A DNA stretch of 37,047 nucleotides. Origin: an uncultured Pseudomonadales bacterium. Lineage in GTDB: Bacteria; Pseudomonadota; Gammaproteobacteria; Pseudomonadales; Pseudohongiellaceae. Of the stretch, positions 28,101 through 36,191 are shown one piece after another; the stretch's first letter is position 1, and each line of letters opens with the position of its first letter. Position numbers and translations under genes: made by a program. The notes beneath the pieces are model-generated. The model was given only the letters and a program-made list of their open reading frames with translations, was not told the origin of the DNA and did not search any database. The stretch is taken from the NCBI GenBank assembly GCA_938091935.1, contig CALKNV010000060.1, positions 1 to 37,047 of the forward strand, read 5' to 3'.

Positions 28101-28914
28101 CTCCTTCGACACAGAAGACATTCCCAAGCCTGGTCCAGCTGCTGAGCCGGAGCCATTAGCGGCTGACGATGAGAACGTATTGGACTTCGATTTTGACAAA
28201 GCCGAAATCAAAGAAGACCACGATGCGGATTCTGTAGAAGAACCTGAAGAAGTTGAGACCTTTGAGTTTGATGGAAATCCCACTAAAGCTGAGTCCAATA
28301 TTGATGACAGTTCAGCAACAGCTATTGAATCCGATGCTACAGAGATCGACATTGATGAAGTCAGCTTCGATATAGGTGAAGAGATCGCGGCTGAGGAAGG
28401 CAAGGAAGAAGAGCCAGTAGCAGACAGTGACGAAGATGATTTCGACTTTGACCTTGATGCAGAGCTGGAAGCAAGCACAACCGAGGAAGAGGAGTCAGAA
28501 GTAGAACTGCTGTTTGATGACGAGTCAGACTCCGGCCAGAATTCTGATTCCGAGTCTAAAACTCCTGTATCCGCTGACGAAGATATTGAGATTGATGTGG
28601 ATTTCGACGAGCCGCCTGAAGGTGAAGGGGCTGTTGAAAAAACCGTAGAAGCGGAAGAGGATGATCTCGACGATCTGGGATTCTTATCAGATGATGATGA
28701 AATTGAAATCGAATCTGTGGATGGCGTGGAAGAAGTGAGTCTCATGTCCGATGATGATGAAACTGCCACCAAACTTGAACTCGCCTATGCCTATCAAAAG
28801 ATGGGTGATGCTGATGGAGCGCGTGAAATCCTTCAGGAAGTTATCGCCGAAGGCAACGAAGCCCAGGTGAAAGAAGCAGGGGAGCTGTTGGCGAATCTTG
28901 AAGACGCCGACTAA
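25129..28914 (+). CDS. fimV: FimV/HubP-family pole-organising protein
   Basis: FimV-type proteins span the inner membrane, bind peptidoglycan, and organise the cell pole and type IV pilus or type II secretion functions. The 1261 residues show: signal peptide (1-22); conserved N-terminal FimV domain (about 23-135: LGLGNVTVESYLNQPLRVRI and RWPNGRLLSEHTILLDLPVF); a Pro/Glu-rich linker; a degenerate LysM-like segment (about 305-368); a coiled coil (about 428-527); one membrane helix (about 548-566); and a very acidic cytoplasmic half. That half holds a TPR-like segment (about 646-706), repeated acidic-aromatic motifs (about 793-1160), and the C-terminal FimV domain (about 1211-1261, ATKLELAYAYQKMGDADGAR). 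The gene sits between asd and truA as in Pseudomonas. Confidence 0.93.
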   Translation: MLRKSAVLLAALLCGVASQVYALGLGNVTVESYLNQPLRVRIEVLQLGDTRLEDISVQMASVDNFARFNIERIGFLSDVRFRVETTAGGNYVVLTSNQILREPYLSFILETRWPNGRLLSEHTILLDLPVFEDQAPTATAVRQPISPVLREPDSADQTASPSTTAASTPAIPAVPGPSVAPVLEPEIIAPTEPEQESINESAAVEEQAPEATVSQPSPDPVPEAIVADADAGEVVEENTPEEESVSVMEQAAPTEEVAAIEDEPQEDLVGQEEVEAELEAAPDADDSVADLAADEVEVGAEPLEPRTIETSDADTLLDIAQQVRPDASVTLQQTMRAIQVLNPDAFIDGNINRMRSGQVLRVPNREEIETTDASAAASEVVRQNQAFADLQPLAAPAQDEPDTQAAPQGQLSVITAEDAAIDATSGAGELDDEQNTELDRRIAELENQLALRQEEADRARIEREELDSRLTDLEAQIEASQEIIRLQDMQLAQLQESLAEAAAEAEVIAAEEAALAAAQAEIEAAQAQPATGTSLMDDVMRILTGNTMIMLFGVSLVILLLVGLLLRRNRAAADDDEDELEGLEQQNFAGDQEEGDAANTEVEQTLENKPDADETDLDQELDEILASGSSETEMLTEVGDASEIEEGIVAEADALIKHQKYEQAVSLLRESLDTDPSDHDIRLKLAEALALQDDLAAFEEQADIIADERSPILDREVSSLRAKLSGSSAATASETPGAEESEVDTGLEFEGLGDAEDSAEKTEEKPAEKPADSREESKRNDDTASFLDDLGIDLDAFDVDEFEFSDEIAKAGDDSGEPEAEDFDDDETSLDDELDMTFDLGAIEVLEDSLGQQEEHSGEEPNSTEPEDVKTDDEASLFDELDEDNGASASDKANDETTIEFDEGSTEEKEAQESVSRDDKSEGLEKDDDTVLDLNAESENAELSSGAAKEVDDLDIDAFEFDADDFKTEDKSGVGSQAEAKDEEELDLETFSFDTEDIPKPGPAAEPEPLAADDENVLDFDFDKAEIKEDHDADSVEEPEEVETFEFDGNPTKAESNIDDSSATAIESDATEIDIDEVSFDIGEEIAAEEGKEEEPVADSDEDDFDFDLDAELEASTTEEEESEVELLFDDESDSGQNSDSESKTPVSADEDIEIDVDFDEPPEGEGAVEKTVEAEEDDLDDLGFLSDDDEIEIESVDGVEEVSLMSDDDETATKLELAYAYQKMGDADGAREILQEVIAEGNEAQVKEAGELLANLEDAD

Positions 28915-29010
28915 TCTTTAACGCTAATCCGGCATGCTCAAAGACACTAAAAACGGTTAGCTGACCTCCTATAAACGCGCCCACTTATTTCCCTAGCCAG
29001 TAATCGAATA

Positions 29011-29844
29011 ATGGTGAACGAGTCCCCCGCGACCAGCGAACCCCTCGAACGGATCGCACTAGGCATCGAATACGATGGTTCAGTATTCTCTGGATGGCAG
29101 AAGCAAGCATCTCCTGTGCAGAACACTGTTCAAGAAAACCTCGAAAATGCACTCTCGCGGGTAGCCGATCAGCGTATCAGCACTATTTGTGCTGGCCGCA
29201 CAGATGCCGGTGTCCATGCTACGTGCCAGGTAATACATTTTGACACTAATGTAGACCGCGGCGAAAAAGCCTGGACACGAGGCGTTAACAGTCTGCTTCC
29301 CAGGGGTGTTCGGGTGACTTGGGCAAAAAATGTTGACCCCGAGTTTCATGCAAGGTTCACGGCTCAAGCCAGGCGCTACTGTTACGTCATTCAGAACAGC
29401 CGAATTGAGCCTGCTATTTTTTCCGGCAAGGTCACACACGTCAGAAAAGAACTCGATGTAGCCGCCATGCATCGGTCTGCTCAGGCCTTGCTTGGAGAGC
29501 AGGATTTTTCTGCCTTTAGAGCTGCAGGTTGCCAATCGAATAGTCCCAACAGAAATGTCACCTCAGTTGCCGTAGCGACATGCAATGGGCTCATAGTCAT
29601 AGATATTTGTGCAAATGCCTTTCTCCAGCATATGGTTCGTAACATTGCCGGGTCGCTGCTGGATGTTGGCGTCGGTATAAAGAGCGAACACTGGATAGCA
29701 GAATTGCTGGTGGGCAGGGACCGTTCCCGCGCGGGTGTTACGGCCCCGCCTGACGGGCTATACCTGGTCTCGGTGGAATACCCGGATGCATGCCGAATAG
29801 ACAGCGGCCCTCGATTTCCGTTGATTATCAGCGCCTACCAATAG
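29011..29844 (+). CDS. truA: tRNA pseudouridine(38-40) synthase
   Basis: TruA converts uridines 38-40 of the tRNA anticodon stem to pseudouridine. The catalytic aspartate is Asp65 in AGRTDAGVHATCQVIHF. Other conserved parts are LGIEYDGSVFSGWQ, the HARFTAQARRYCYVI segment and ANAFLQHMVRNIAGSLLDVG. Length is 277 residues. The ATG at 29011 has no clear Shine-Dalgarno. Translation could in principle start elsewhere, but the conserved domain begins only about 15 residues later. The 96-base gap from fimV holds a loose inverted repeat without a T-tract. Confidence 0.96.
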   Translation: MVNESPATSEPLERIALGIEYDGSVFSGWQKQASPVQNTVQENLENALSRVADQRISTICAGRTDAGVHATCQVIHFDTNVDRGEKAWTRGVNSLLPRGVRVTWAKNVDPEFHARFTAQARRYCYVIQNSRIEPAIFSGKVTHVRKELDVAAMHRSAQALLGEQDFSAFRAAGCQSNSPNRNVTSVAVATCNGLIVIDICANAFLQHMVRNIAGSLLDVGVGIKSEHWIAELLVGRDRSRAGVTAPPDGLYLVSVEYPDACRIDSGPRFPLIISAYQ

Positions 29845-29861
29845 GCGAAAAGGGCTGGATT

Positions 29862-29870
29862 TGCTAGAAT
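29862..29870 (+). promoter_or_regulatory. Extended -10 promoter candidate for trpF
   Basis: TGCTAGAAT is an extended -10 element (TGn followed by TAGAAT). It needs no strong -35, and none is present at 17 bases. Predicted initiation near 29877 would give a leader of about two dozen bases before the TTG start of trpF. It lies after the truA stop (29844), so it could drive the trpF-trpB-trpA-accD series separately from truA. Confidence 0.45.
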
Positions 29871-29899
29871 GCAAGCTTTCTTGAGCACCCAAGCCTACC

Positions 29900-30529
29900 T
29901 TGCCTGAAGTCTGGATAAAAATCTGCGGTCTTACCCGGTCTGATGATGCCCAGCATGCTGCGGCGCTTGGAGCAGATGCTCTCGGTGCGGTTATTTACCC
30001 ACCCAGCCCCAGGGCGGTTTCACCCGGCCAACTGTCCGAGATTTTTGCCGGAATTGGTCCTGAAATTCAACGTGTCGCCTTGTTTGTGGATCCGGAAGAG
30101 GATCTAGTGAACAGCGTGTTGGCATCAGAGTGTATCGATCTTCTGCAGTTCCACGGCAAAGAAGATCAGGCCTTTTGCGAAAGTTTTGGCTTTCCCTATA
30201 TGAAGGCCATACGGGTCAGGAACGTCATTCAGGCTTTAGAAGAGATTGCAGCACACTCTGCTGCACAGAAAATTCTTCTGGATAAGTATGTTGAGCATGC
30301 GCCGGGTGGGACAGGCCTGACTTTCGATTGGGACATAGCCGCTGAGCTTGTCGAGGCCAGCGATATGCCAATCGTGCTGGCTGGCGGTCTCAATGAAAAA
30401 AACGTGGTTGCCGCGCTAGAATCTGTGCGACCCGCAGGTGTTGATGTGAGCTCTGGCGTGGAACAAAGCCATGGGATCAAGAGCATTGAAAAATTGAAGT
30501 CTTTTATACAAGGAGTAAGAAGTGTCTGA
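29900..30529 (+). CDS. trpF: Phosphoribosylanthranilate isomerase, TTG start
   Basis: TrpF isomerises N-(5-phosphoribosyl)anthranilate in tryptophan synthesis. It is a TIM barrel with the general base Cys9 in KICGLT and the general acid Asp128 in [27 protein letters not shown] and [13 protein letters not shown] provide the phosphate-binding end. The only start that keeps the family's N-terminus is TTG at 29900; the frame is closed by TGA at 29882 with no ATG or GTG between. No strong ribosome binding site is visible. It is separate from trpC, as in Pseudomonas. The end overlaps the trpB start by 8 bases. Confidence 0.95.
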   Translation: MPEVWIKICGLTRSDDAQHAAALGADALGAVIYPPSPRAVSPGQLSEIFAGIGPEIQRVALFVDPEEDLVNSVLASECIDLLQFHGKEDQAFCESFGFPYMKAIRVRNVIQALEEIAAHSAAQKILLDKYVEHAPGGTGLTFDWDIAAELVEASDMPIVLAGGLNEKNVVAALESVRPAGVDVSSGVEQSHGIKSIEKLKSFIQGVRSV

Positions 30530-31754
30530 GAACATGTCTGAAGTTAAGACTGGCACGACAGGATTCGATGGCCCCGACGCCACTGGTCACTTTGGACCCT
30601 ATGGCGGCATATTTGTTGGCGAAACCCTTGTCGCAGCGGTGGAAGAGCTGGCCCTCATCTACCAGGAATTATCTAACGATGAAGCATTTTGGGCAGAGTA
30701 CGATTCTGAACTCAAACACTATGTGGGCAGGCCTTCGCCGCTCTATTTTGCGGAAAGGTTGACTGCAGCTTGTGGGGGCGCAAATATTTATTTGAAGCGC
30801 GAAGATCTTAATCATACCGGTGCCCATAAGGTAAACAATACGATTGGTCAGGCGCTATTGGCCAAACACATGGGAAAAACGCGCATAATCGCTGAAACGG
30901 GAGCCGGACAACATGGCGTAGCCAGCGCAACAGTTGCTGCGCGACTGGGGCTTGAATGCCATGTCTATATGGGTGCCGAAGACGTGGTGCGACAAGCGCC
31001 CAATGTCTATCGCATGAAATTACTTGGTGCCAATGTGGTGGCGGTCGAGTCCGGTTCCCGTACATTGAAGGATGCCATGAATGAGGCGCTGCGTGACTGG
31101 GCGACCAACGTGGATGACACCTATTACATTATTGGCACTGTGGCAGGTCCCCATCCTTACCCGCAGCTGGTGCGGGATTTTCAGTGCATTATTGGGCGGG
31201 AAACCAAAGCGCAATCCCTGGAAATGTTGGGCAAGTTACCTGACGCGCTGGTGGCCTGCGTAGGCGGCGGCAGTAATGCGATTGGATTGTTTCATCCCTT
31301 TCTTGAAGATAAACAGGTTGCGATGTTTGGTGTAGAAGCCGGTGGCAAGGGCCTTGAGACAGGCGCGCACGCCGCCCCATTGAGTGCAGGTAAACCTGGC
31401 GTGCTGCATGGGAACCGTACCTACCTGATGACGGACGAGGGCGGTCAGATTCAAGAAACTCACTCGGTTTCCGCAGGTCTGGACTATCCCGGCGTGGGTC
31501 CAGAGCATGCCTGGCTAAAAGATTTGCAGCGAGTCAATTACGTCGCTGCCACTGATGAAGAGGCTATGCAGGCCTTTCACAAGCTAACCCGACTTGAAGG
31601 TATTATCCCCGCCCTCGAGACCAGTCACGCGATAGCCTATGCAATGGATCTCGCCGGCAGTATGAGCCCTGATAAGAATATCGTTATTAACCTGTCAGGC
31701 CGCGGTGATAAAGATATAGAAACCGTGGCTCGCATCGAAGGCAACAAGCTTTAG
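30522..31754 (+). CDS. trpB: Tryptophan synthase beta subunit, GTG start
   Basis: TrpB condenses indole with serine to make tryptophan, using PLP. The PLP lysine is Lys103 in [14 protein letters not shown], the phosphate loop is VGGGSNAIG, and [14 protein letters not shown] contains the catalytic glutamate region. Length is 410 residues. AAGGAG at 30510-30515 is 6 bases before the GTG at 30522 but 18 before the ATG at 30534, so GTG is the better start and the gene overlaps trpF by 8 bases. The subunit works as an alpha2-beta2 complex with TrpA encoded next. Confidence 0.97.
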   Translation: MSENMSEVKTGTTGFDGPDATGHFGPYGGIFVGETLVAAVEELALIYQELSNDEAFWAEYDSELKHYVGRPSPLYFAERLTAACGGANIYLKREDLNHTGAHKVNNTIGQALLAKHMGKTRIIAETGAGQHGVASATVAARLGLECHVYMGAEDVVRQAPNVYRMKLLGANVVAVESGSRTLKDAMNEALRDWATNVDDTYYIIGTVAGPHPYPQLVRDFQCIIGRETKAQSLEMLGKLPDALVACVGGGSNAIGLFHPFLEDKQVAMFGVEAGGKGLETGAHAAPLSAGKPGVLHGNRTYLMTDEGGQIQETHSVSAGLDYPGVGPEHAWLKDLQRVNYVAATDEEAMQAFHKLTRLEGIIPALETSHAIAYAMDLAGSMSPDKNIVINLSGRGDKDIETVARIEGNKL

Positions 31755-31770
31755 TCTGGGTTGATCAACG

Positions 31771-32604
31771 ATGAGTCGAATCAAAGCAATCACGGAGACG
31801 GCCGCTGCGCAAGGCCGCAAATTACTCATTCCTTACCTTGTAGCGGGAGACCCGGATTTGGCCCACAGTCTGGGACTCATGCATGAGCTGGTAAGGCAAG
31901 GTGCGGATATCATTGAACTCGGTATTCCATTTAGCGATCCGGCTTCTGATGGCCCGGTCATCCAACGTGGCGTAGAGCGCGCGCTGGCTGGCGGCACCAG
32001 TCTGGCGGACACTCTAAAATTAGTCAGTCAGTTCCGCAAACAGGATAGTCAGACTGGCATCGTCCTGATGGGATATCTCAATCCAATTGAGATCATGGGC
32101 TATGGGCAGTTTGTGGCGGCCGCTACAGAGGTTGGCATAGATGGTGTGCTGGTAGTGGATATGCCGCCGGCAGAGTCTACTGAATTGCACCAGAAGCTCC
32201 ATGACGCGGATTTGGACACGATATATCTGGTTGCGCCTACTACCAGTGCAATCCGGGCTAAGGCCATTACCGAGGTCTGTTCGGGATATCTCTACTATGT
32301 TTCTCTCAAGGGAGTGACGGGCGCGGCGCTGACGGACCATGAATCAGTCGCTAACAGCATTAATGAATTACGCCAGCTTACTGATTTACCCATTGTGATC
32401 GGCTTTGGTATAAAAGATGCAGTCAGTGCGGCTGCCATGGGTAGCCTTTCAGACGGTATCATCATCGGTAGCGCGCTGGTCGAGCGGATAGCCGACATGT
32501 CGCTAGGGACCGTGGACGCATCAGCCCTGGTGCGCAGTTGTGAGGTGATCGGTGCGGCAAGGGCGGCGCTGGATGGTCTGCAGGAAGACAAGGCGGCTAG
32601 CTAA
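31771..32604 (+). CDS. trpA: Tryptophan synthase alpha subunit
   Basis: TrpA cleaves indole-3-glycerol phosphate to indole, which is channelled to TrpB. The catalytic residues Glu49 and Asp60 in DIIELGIPFSDPASDGPVIQ fall at the same numbers as in the Salmonella enzyme. The phosphate-binding end shows VIGFGIKDA and GIIIGSALV. Length is 277 residues. It follows trpB after 16 bases and precedes accD by 32. There is no sign of a leader peptide or attenuator in front of this trpFBA group. Confidence 0.97.
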   Translation: MSRIKAITETAAAQGRKLLIPYLVAGDPDLAHSLGLMHELVRQGADIIELGIPFSDPASDGPVIQRGVERALAGGTSLADTLKLVSQFRKQDSQTGIVLMGYLNPIEIMGYGQFVAAATEVGIDGVLVVDMPPAESTELHQKLHDADLDTIYLVAPTTSAIRAKAITEVCSGYLYYVSLKGVTGAALTDHESVANSINELRQLTDLPIVIGFGIKDAVSAAAMGSLSDGIIIGSALVERIADMSLGTVDASALVRSCEVIGAARAALDGLQEDKAAS

Positions 32605-32636
32605 CAGCAGTCGAGTGATTTTTTAAGGAATACGAA

Positions 32637-33578
32637 TTGAGCTGGATCGACAAAATATTGCCTTCGATCTCCACCGTAGGTGGAGAGAGCAAGAAATCGA
32701 CAGTCCCGGAAGGGGTGTGGAAGAAATGTCCGCGCTGTGATGCCATGCTGTATCAGAAATCCCTGTCGGAAAATCACGAGGTTTGCCCAAAGTGCGACCA
32801 TCACCTGCGAATTACTGCGCGTCGCCGCCTTGAGCTCTTCCTTGATCCTGGTGGCCAAGAGGAGCTCAGTGCAGAGCTAGAGCCGGTTGACCTGCTGAAG
32901 TTTAAGGATCTTAAGCGCTATAAAGACCGGCTTTCAACCGCGCAAAAAGGCACCGGCGAAAAGGATGCGCTGATTGTTATTAAAGGCACTGTAAATGCTG
33001 TGCCTGCAGTGGTTGCAGCCTTCGAATTTGGTTTCATCGGCGGTTCAATGGGGGCAGTAGTCGGTGAAAAATTCGTCCAGGCAGTCAACACCTGTCTGCG
33101 GCAGGGCTTACCCCTGATCTGTTTCTCAACCAGTGGCGGTGCCCGTATGCAGGAGGCGCTGGTGTCCCTGATGCAGATGGCAAAAACTTCTGCGGCGCTG
33201 GAAAAAATGCGCGAGCAGGGACTGCCCTACATATCCGTGCTTGTGGATCCTGTTTATGGCGGCGTTTCTGCCAGTCTGGCCATGCTCGGCGACATTAACA
33301 TCGCAGAGCCCAACGCCCTGGTGGGTTTTACCGGGCCGGATGTGATCCGCCAGACGGTGCGCGTCAAGCTGCCAGAAGGGTTTCAACGCAGTGAGTTTCT
33401 GTTGGAGCATGGTGCTATAGACATGATTGTGCACCGCCGTGACATGCGCGATCGCATCGCCTCAATCCTCGATAAACTCATGCACTTCCGTAACAGCACC
33501 GCTGTGTCAGTTATTGCCGCAGAGTCGGGTGCGTCGACTCATCCTGCTGAGCCCGCGTCGCCCGCCGACCCGGCCTGA
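32637..33578 (+). CDS. accD: Acetyl-CoA carboxylase carboxyltransferase subunit beta, TTG start
   Basis: AccD with AccA transfers carboxyl from carboxybiotin to acetyl-CoA, giving malonyl-CoA for fatty acid synthesis. A four-cysteine zinc finger is at Cys31, Cys34, Cys50 and Cys53. The carboxyltransferase core follows with [20 protein letters not shown] and [15 protein letters not shown]. The TTG at 32637 begins MSWIDKI, matching MSWIERI of E. coli, and AAGGAA lies 6 bases upstream, so the start is secure. Length is 313 residues; the last ~25 are Ala/Pro/Ser-rich and probably disordered. Confidence 0.97.
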   Translation: MSWIDKILPSISTVGGESKKSTVPEGVWKKCPRCDAMLYQKSLSENHEVCPKCDHHLRITARRRLELFLDPGGQEELSAELEPVDLLKFKDLKRYKDRLSTAQKGTGEKDALIVIKGTVNAVPAVVAAFEFGFIGGSMGAVVGEKFVQAVNTCLRQGLPLICFSTSGGARMQEALVSLMQMAKTSAALEKMREQGLPYISVLVDPVYGGVSASLAMLGDINIAEPNALVGFTGPDVIRQTVRVKLPEGFQRSEFLLEHGAIDMIVHRRDMRDRIASILDKLMHFRNSTAVSVIAAESGASTHPAEPASPADPA

Positions 33579-33591
33579 TAGGCAAATCCTG

Positions 33592-34884
33592 ATGAATTTA
33601 GCGCAGTGGCTTGAATTTATCGGGCAGGTCCACCCGCGGGAGATTGAATTAGGCCTCGTACGCAGCCAACGCGTGGCTGCGAGATTGGGTATCAAGAAAG
33701 CGCCTTTGGTCATCACTGTCGCAGGCACCAATGGCAAGGGCACGATAGTCGGAGTCATGGAGCAGTGCCTGCGCCAATTCGGCATTGCCACGGGTTGCTA
33801 TACCTCTCCCCACATCGACATCTTCAATGAACGTATACGTGTGCTGGGCAAGCAAGCTAACGACTCAGTAATTTGTGATGCCTTTGCCCGGATTGAAGCG
33901 GTTCGTGGTGACGTGACATTAAGCTATTTTGAATTTGCAACCTTGGCAGCATTGTTAATTTTTCAGCAGCAGGAGGTCGAGGTTGCACTGCTTGAAGTTG
34001 GGCTGGGAGGTCGACTTGATGCGGTAAACATTATAGATCCCGATGTCAGCGTGATCGCGACTATTGGCCTCGATCATCAGGATTGGCTTGGCCATGATCG
34101 CGATACTATCAGCCTTGAAAAAGCGGGTATTCTAAGAGCTGAGGGTTGGTTCGTGTGTGCCGACCCTGACCCGCCACCAGCGCTGCCAAAACAGGCAGAG
34201 CAACTAAATTGCCGCTCGCTTTACGTTGGCAGGCAATTTTTCATACAGCAGCAGGACCACGGTTCTCCTTGTTGGCATGGAAAGACGAGGGATGGGGCAG
34301 ACCTCGCATTTTCTTTGCCTGCGGTTCCAGGACTACTTGCCGACAATGTTGCTGCAGCGGTCCAGGCATTGGTGATCAGCGGTTTGGACGTGGACTGGAT
34401 ATCGCGTGCGGATGCACTCAGAATAGACGCTATCCCTGGCAGGCAGGAACTTCGCAGAGACCGCGATAGCGGGTGTCGGGTGCTATTGGATGTGGCTCAT
34501 AACCCTGATGCAATGGCTGCTCTGGCCAGCAGGGTCGCTGAACTGCGTGATTCAGGGCAAGAGTTGGGAAAAATCCGGATCGTATTGGCTATTATGGGCG
34601 ACAAAGATGTCGATTCAATGCTCGACGCCTTAGAATCCACCATCGACTTCTGGTATATTGCGCAGGTCGAAGAGCCCCGTTGCATGTCCTCGGTCGAACT
34701 TGAAAATCGTCTCCAGCGACTCACCTCGATCAAGGCCGTGACCCGCTTCGAAAATGTTCAGGAAGCATACCGATCAGCTTGTGTGGAAGCTGACGAAGAG
34801 GATCTGGTGGTTATTGCCGGCTCGTTCTTCACGGTTGCCGCAGTGCGACAGCATAGCTTGGACACTAATTCGAAGAAACTTTGA
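33592..34884 (+). CDS. folC: Bifunctional folylpolyglutamate/dihydrofolate synthase
   Basis: FolC adds glutamate to dihydropteroate and extends polyglutamate tails on folates, using ATP. The P-loop ITVAGTNGKGT is at about residues 41-51, followed by YTSPHIDIFNERIRV, LLEVGLGGRLDAVNII, TIGLDHQDWLG and the C-terminal VLLDVAHNPDAMAAL. I chose the ATG at 33592 (430 residues), since further upstream the open frame only shadows accD. The accD-folC pair is the common gammaproteobacterial order. Together with folE it provides a second folate-pathway step in this window. Confidence 0.96.
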   Translation: MNLAQWLEFIGQVHPREIELGLVRSQRVAARLGIKKAPLVITVAGTNGKGTIVGVMEQCLRQFGIATGCYTSPHIDIFNERIRVLGKQANDSVICDAFARIEAVRGDVTLSYFEFATLAALLIFQQQEVEVALLEVGLGGRLDAVNIIDPDVSVIATIGLDHQDWLGHDRDTISLEKAGILRAEGWFVCADPDPPPALPKQAEQLNCRSLYVGRQFFIQQQDHGSPCWHGKTRDGADLAFSLPAVPGLLADNVAAAVQALVISGLDVDWISRADALRIDAIPGRQELRRDRDSGCRVLLDVAHNPDAMAALASRVAELRDSGQELGKIRIVLAIMGDKDVDSMLDALESTIDFWYIAQVEEPRCMSSVELENRLQRLTSIKAVTRFENVQEAYRSACVEADEEDLVVIAGSFFTVAAVRQHSLDTNSKKL

Positions 34885-34949
34885 AGGTAAAAACCGAAGC
34901 AGGTGGCCTCACGCGTGACGACTGCTGGAATGGAGACAATTTAACTATC

Positions 34950-34975
34950 GGAGCCAGGCGCCTCGCGCCCGCTCC
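34950..34975 (+). promoter_or_regulatory. Strong hairpin in front of dedD
   Basis: GGAGC (34950-34954) pairs with GCTCC (34971-34975), and inside it GGCGC (34957-34961) pairs with GCGCC (34965-34969) around a CTC loop. This gives ten G/C-rich pairs interrupted only by a small internal loop. There is no T-tract, so it is not a standard terminator. It ends just before the likely ribosome binding site GAGGGA (34978-34983). Confidence 0.55.
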
Positions 34976-34991
34976 CTGAGGGATAGCGGAA

Positions 34992-35654
34992 TTGCAGCAG
35001 AGCACTAAACAACGCATTGTGGGCACCGTCGTGCTATTGGCGCTGGCCTTGATTTTCTTGCCGATAATTTTTGATGGCGAGGGCAGCTATCAAACTACCA
35101 TTTCCAGCCGCATTCCTGCGACTCCCAACGTATCGGTTCTGCCTGAACCGACACAGTCACGACCAGTAATTCTTGCCGATAGTAACAGGCCTGATGAGAC
35201 AGAACCCGCTCTATTACCCGAACAAGATCCATCGCTAGCGGGCGAGACCACCGTCCCTGCGGAGATCGGCGCCAGTGGTTCTGACAATGAGCCGGTGGAG
35301 GCAGTAGCAGCGGATGCCGTCGAAGTTGCACTTAACACCGTAACCGAGATAACGGAGTCTGCGCCCGATTTTACTCGCCCCGGATCAGTGTTAGACGAGA
35401 ATGGCTTGCCCCAAGGCTGGGCCGTTCGTCTCGGATCTTTTTCCAACGCAGATAACGCTAACGCGCTGCTTGAGCGCCTGCAGGAAGCAGGTTATCGGGC
35501 TTATAGCAGGATAATTTCAGCGGAACAGGGAGATTTAACCGGCGTATTCGTGGGCCCGTGGCTGGATCGGCAAATATCGAACGGATATCAGCAAAGCCTG
35601 CAAGAAGAATTTCAGTTGGCCGGCATTGTGGTGCCGTATGAAGTGGAGCAATAA
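34992..35654 (+). CDS. dedD: DedD-like SPOR-domain protein, TTG start
   Basis: The 220-residue protein has one N-terminal membrane helix (about residues 9-27, GTVVLLALALIFLPIIFDG), a Pro/Glu-rich periplasmic linker, and a C-terminal SPOR domain (about 140-215, GWAVRLGSFSNADNANALLE and VFVGPWLDR). SPOR domains bind denuded septal peptidoglycan, and DedD proteins take part in cell division. TTG at 34992 is chosen because QRIVG just after it is the usual DedD opening and GAGGGA lies 8 bases upstream. The folC-dedD-cvpA-purF order supports the assignment. Confidence 0.88.
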   Translation: MQQSTKQRIVGTVVLLALALIFLPIIFDGEGSYQTTISSRIPATPNVSVLPEPTQSRPVILADSNRPDETEPALLPEQDPSLAGETTVPAEIGASGSDNEPVEAVAADAVEVALNTVTEITESAPDFTRPGSVLDENGLPQGWAVRLGSFSNADNANALLERLQEAGYRAYSRIISAEQGDLTGVFVGPWLDRQISNGYQQSLQEEFQLAGIVVPYEVEQ

Positions 35655-35666
35655 ACCAGCCAAACT

Positions 35667-36161
35667 ATGGGTGCTCTGAATCAAATAGATACTGCCATAC
35701 TTATTGTTATAGCGATCTCCGCTGCCTTCGGCCTTTGGCGTGGTTTCGTCAAGGAAGTGCTGTCATTGCTGAGTTGGATCGCAGCTTTGCTGGTAGCTCG
35801 GGTTTATAGCGAGCCCTTCGCCGGATTGCTCGTGAATATGATTGAAAGTGAAGCCATTCGCTATGTGACGGCTTTCGCATTGCTATTTGTCTTGGTGATT
35901 ATGATAGGAACCCTGATTAATCACTTCATGGCGAAATTGCTGACCATCACCGGGCTCAAATTTCTTGACCGGTTGCTGGGTGCAGTTTTTGGCTTGGCAC
36001 GAGGGACAGTCATCGTGCTGGTTATTTTGTTTATTTTGAATGTGTTTGTGTCCGAAACTGAATGGTGGCAAGAGTCTACTCTTATCCCTTATGGCATGGT
36101 GATGATTGAAGAATCTCAGATTTTTATTGGCGATATGAACAGTGTCACTCCAGTACAATAA
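35667..36161 (+). CDS. cvpA: CvpA family inner-membrane protein
   Basis: CvpA is a small membrane protein needed for colicin V production in E. coli and implicated in envelope stress tolerance; its biochemical role is not settled. The 164-residue sequence has about four membrane helices. FGLWRGFVKEVLSLLSWIAA, LIGTLINHF-like and LDRLLGAVFGLARG are family hallmarks. It lies 30 bases before purF, the classical arrangement. Confidence 0.95.
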   Translation: MGALNQIDTAILIVIAISAAFGLWRGFVKEVLSLLSWIAALLVARVYSEPFAGLLVNMIESEAIRYVTAFALLFVLVIMIGTLINHFMAKLLTITGLKFLDRLLGAVFGLARGTVIVLVILFILNVFVSETEWWQESTLIPYGMVMIEESQIFIGDMNSVTPVQ

Positions 36162-36191
36162 TGTAATCGGAACGAGGCGGGGCTTCAGTCT

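Noticed and set aside
27102..28772. Minus-strand open frame of 556 codons, extremely serine-rich
   Set aside because: It mirrors the Asp/Glu codons of the acidic FimV region read in reverse, which yield Ser-rich sequence. No domain, ribosome site or promoter is seen.
28923..28961. Inverted repeat GCTAATCCG / CGGTTAGC as a terminator after fimV
   Set aside because: The stem has a bulge, the loop is about 22 bases and no T-tract follows, so it does not meet terminator criteria.
33427..33591. Longer N-terminus for folC overlapping accD
   Set aside because: The 55 added codons lie in a different frame over conserved accD sequence and encode Arg/Pro-rich nonsense; the FolC domain begins at the ATG at 33592.
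34885..34949. Small gene between folC and dedD
   Set aside because: No open frame with a start, ribosome binding site and plausible product is present in these bases.
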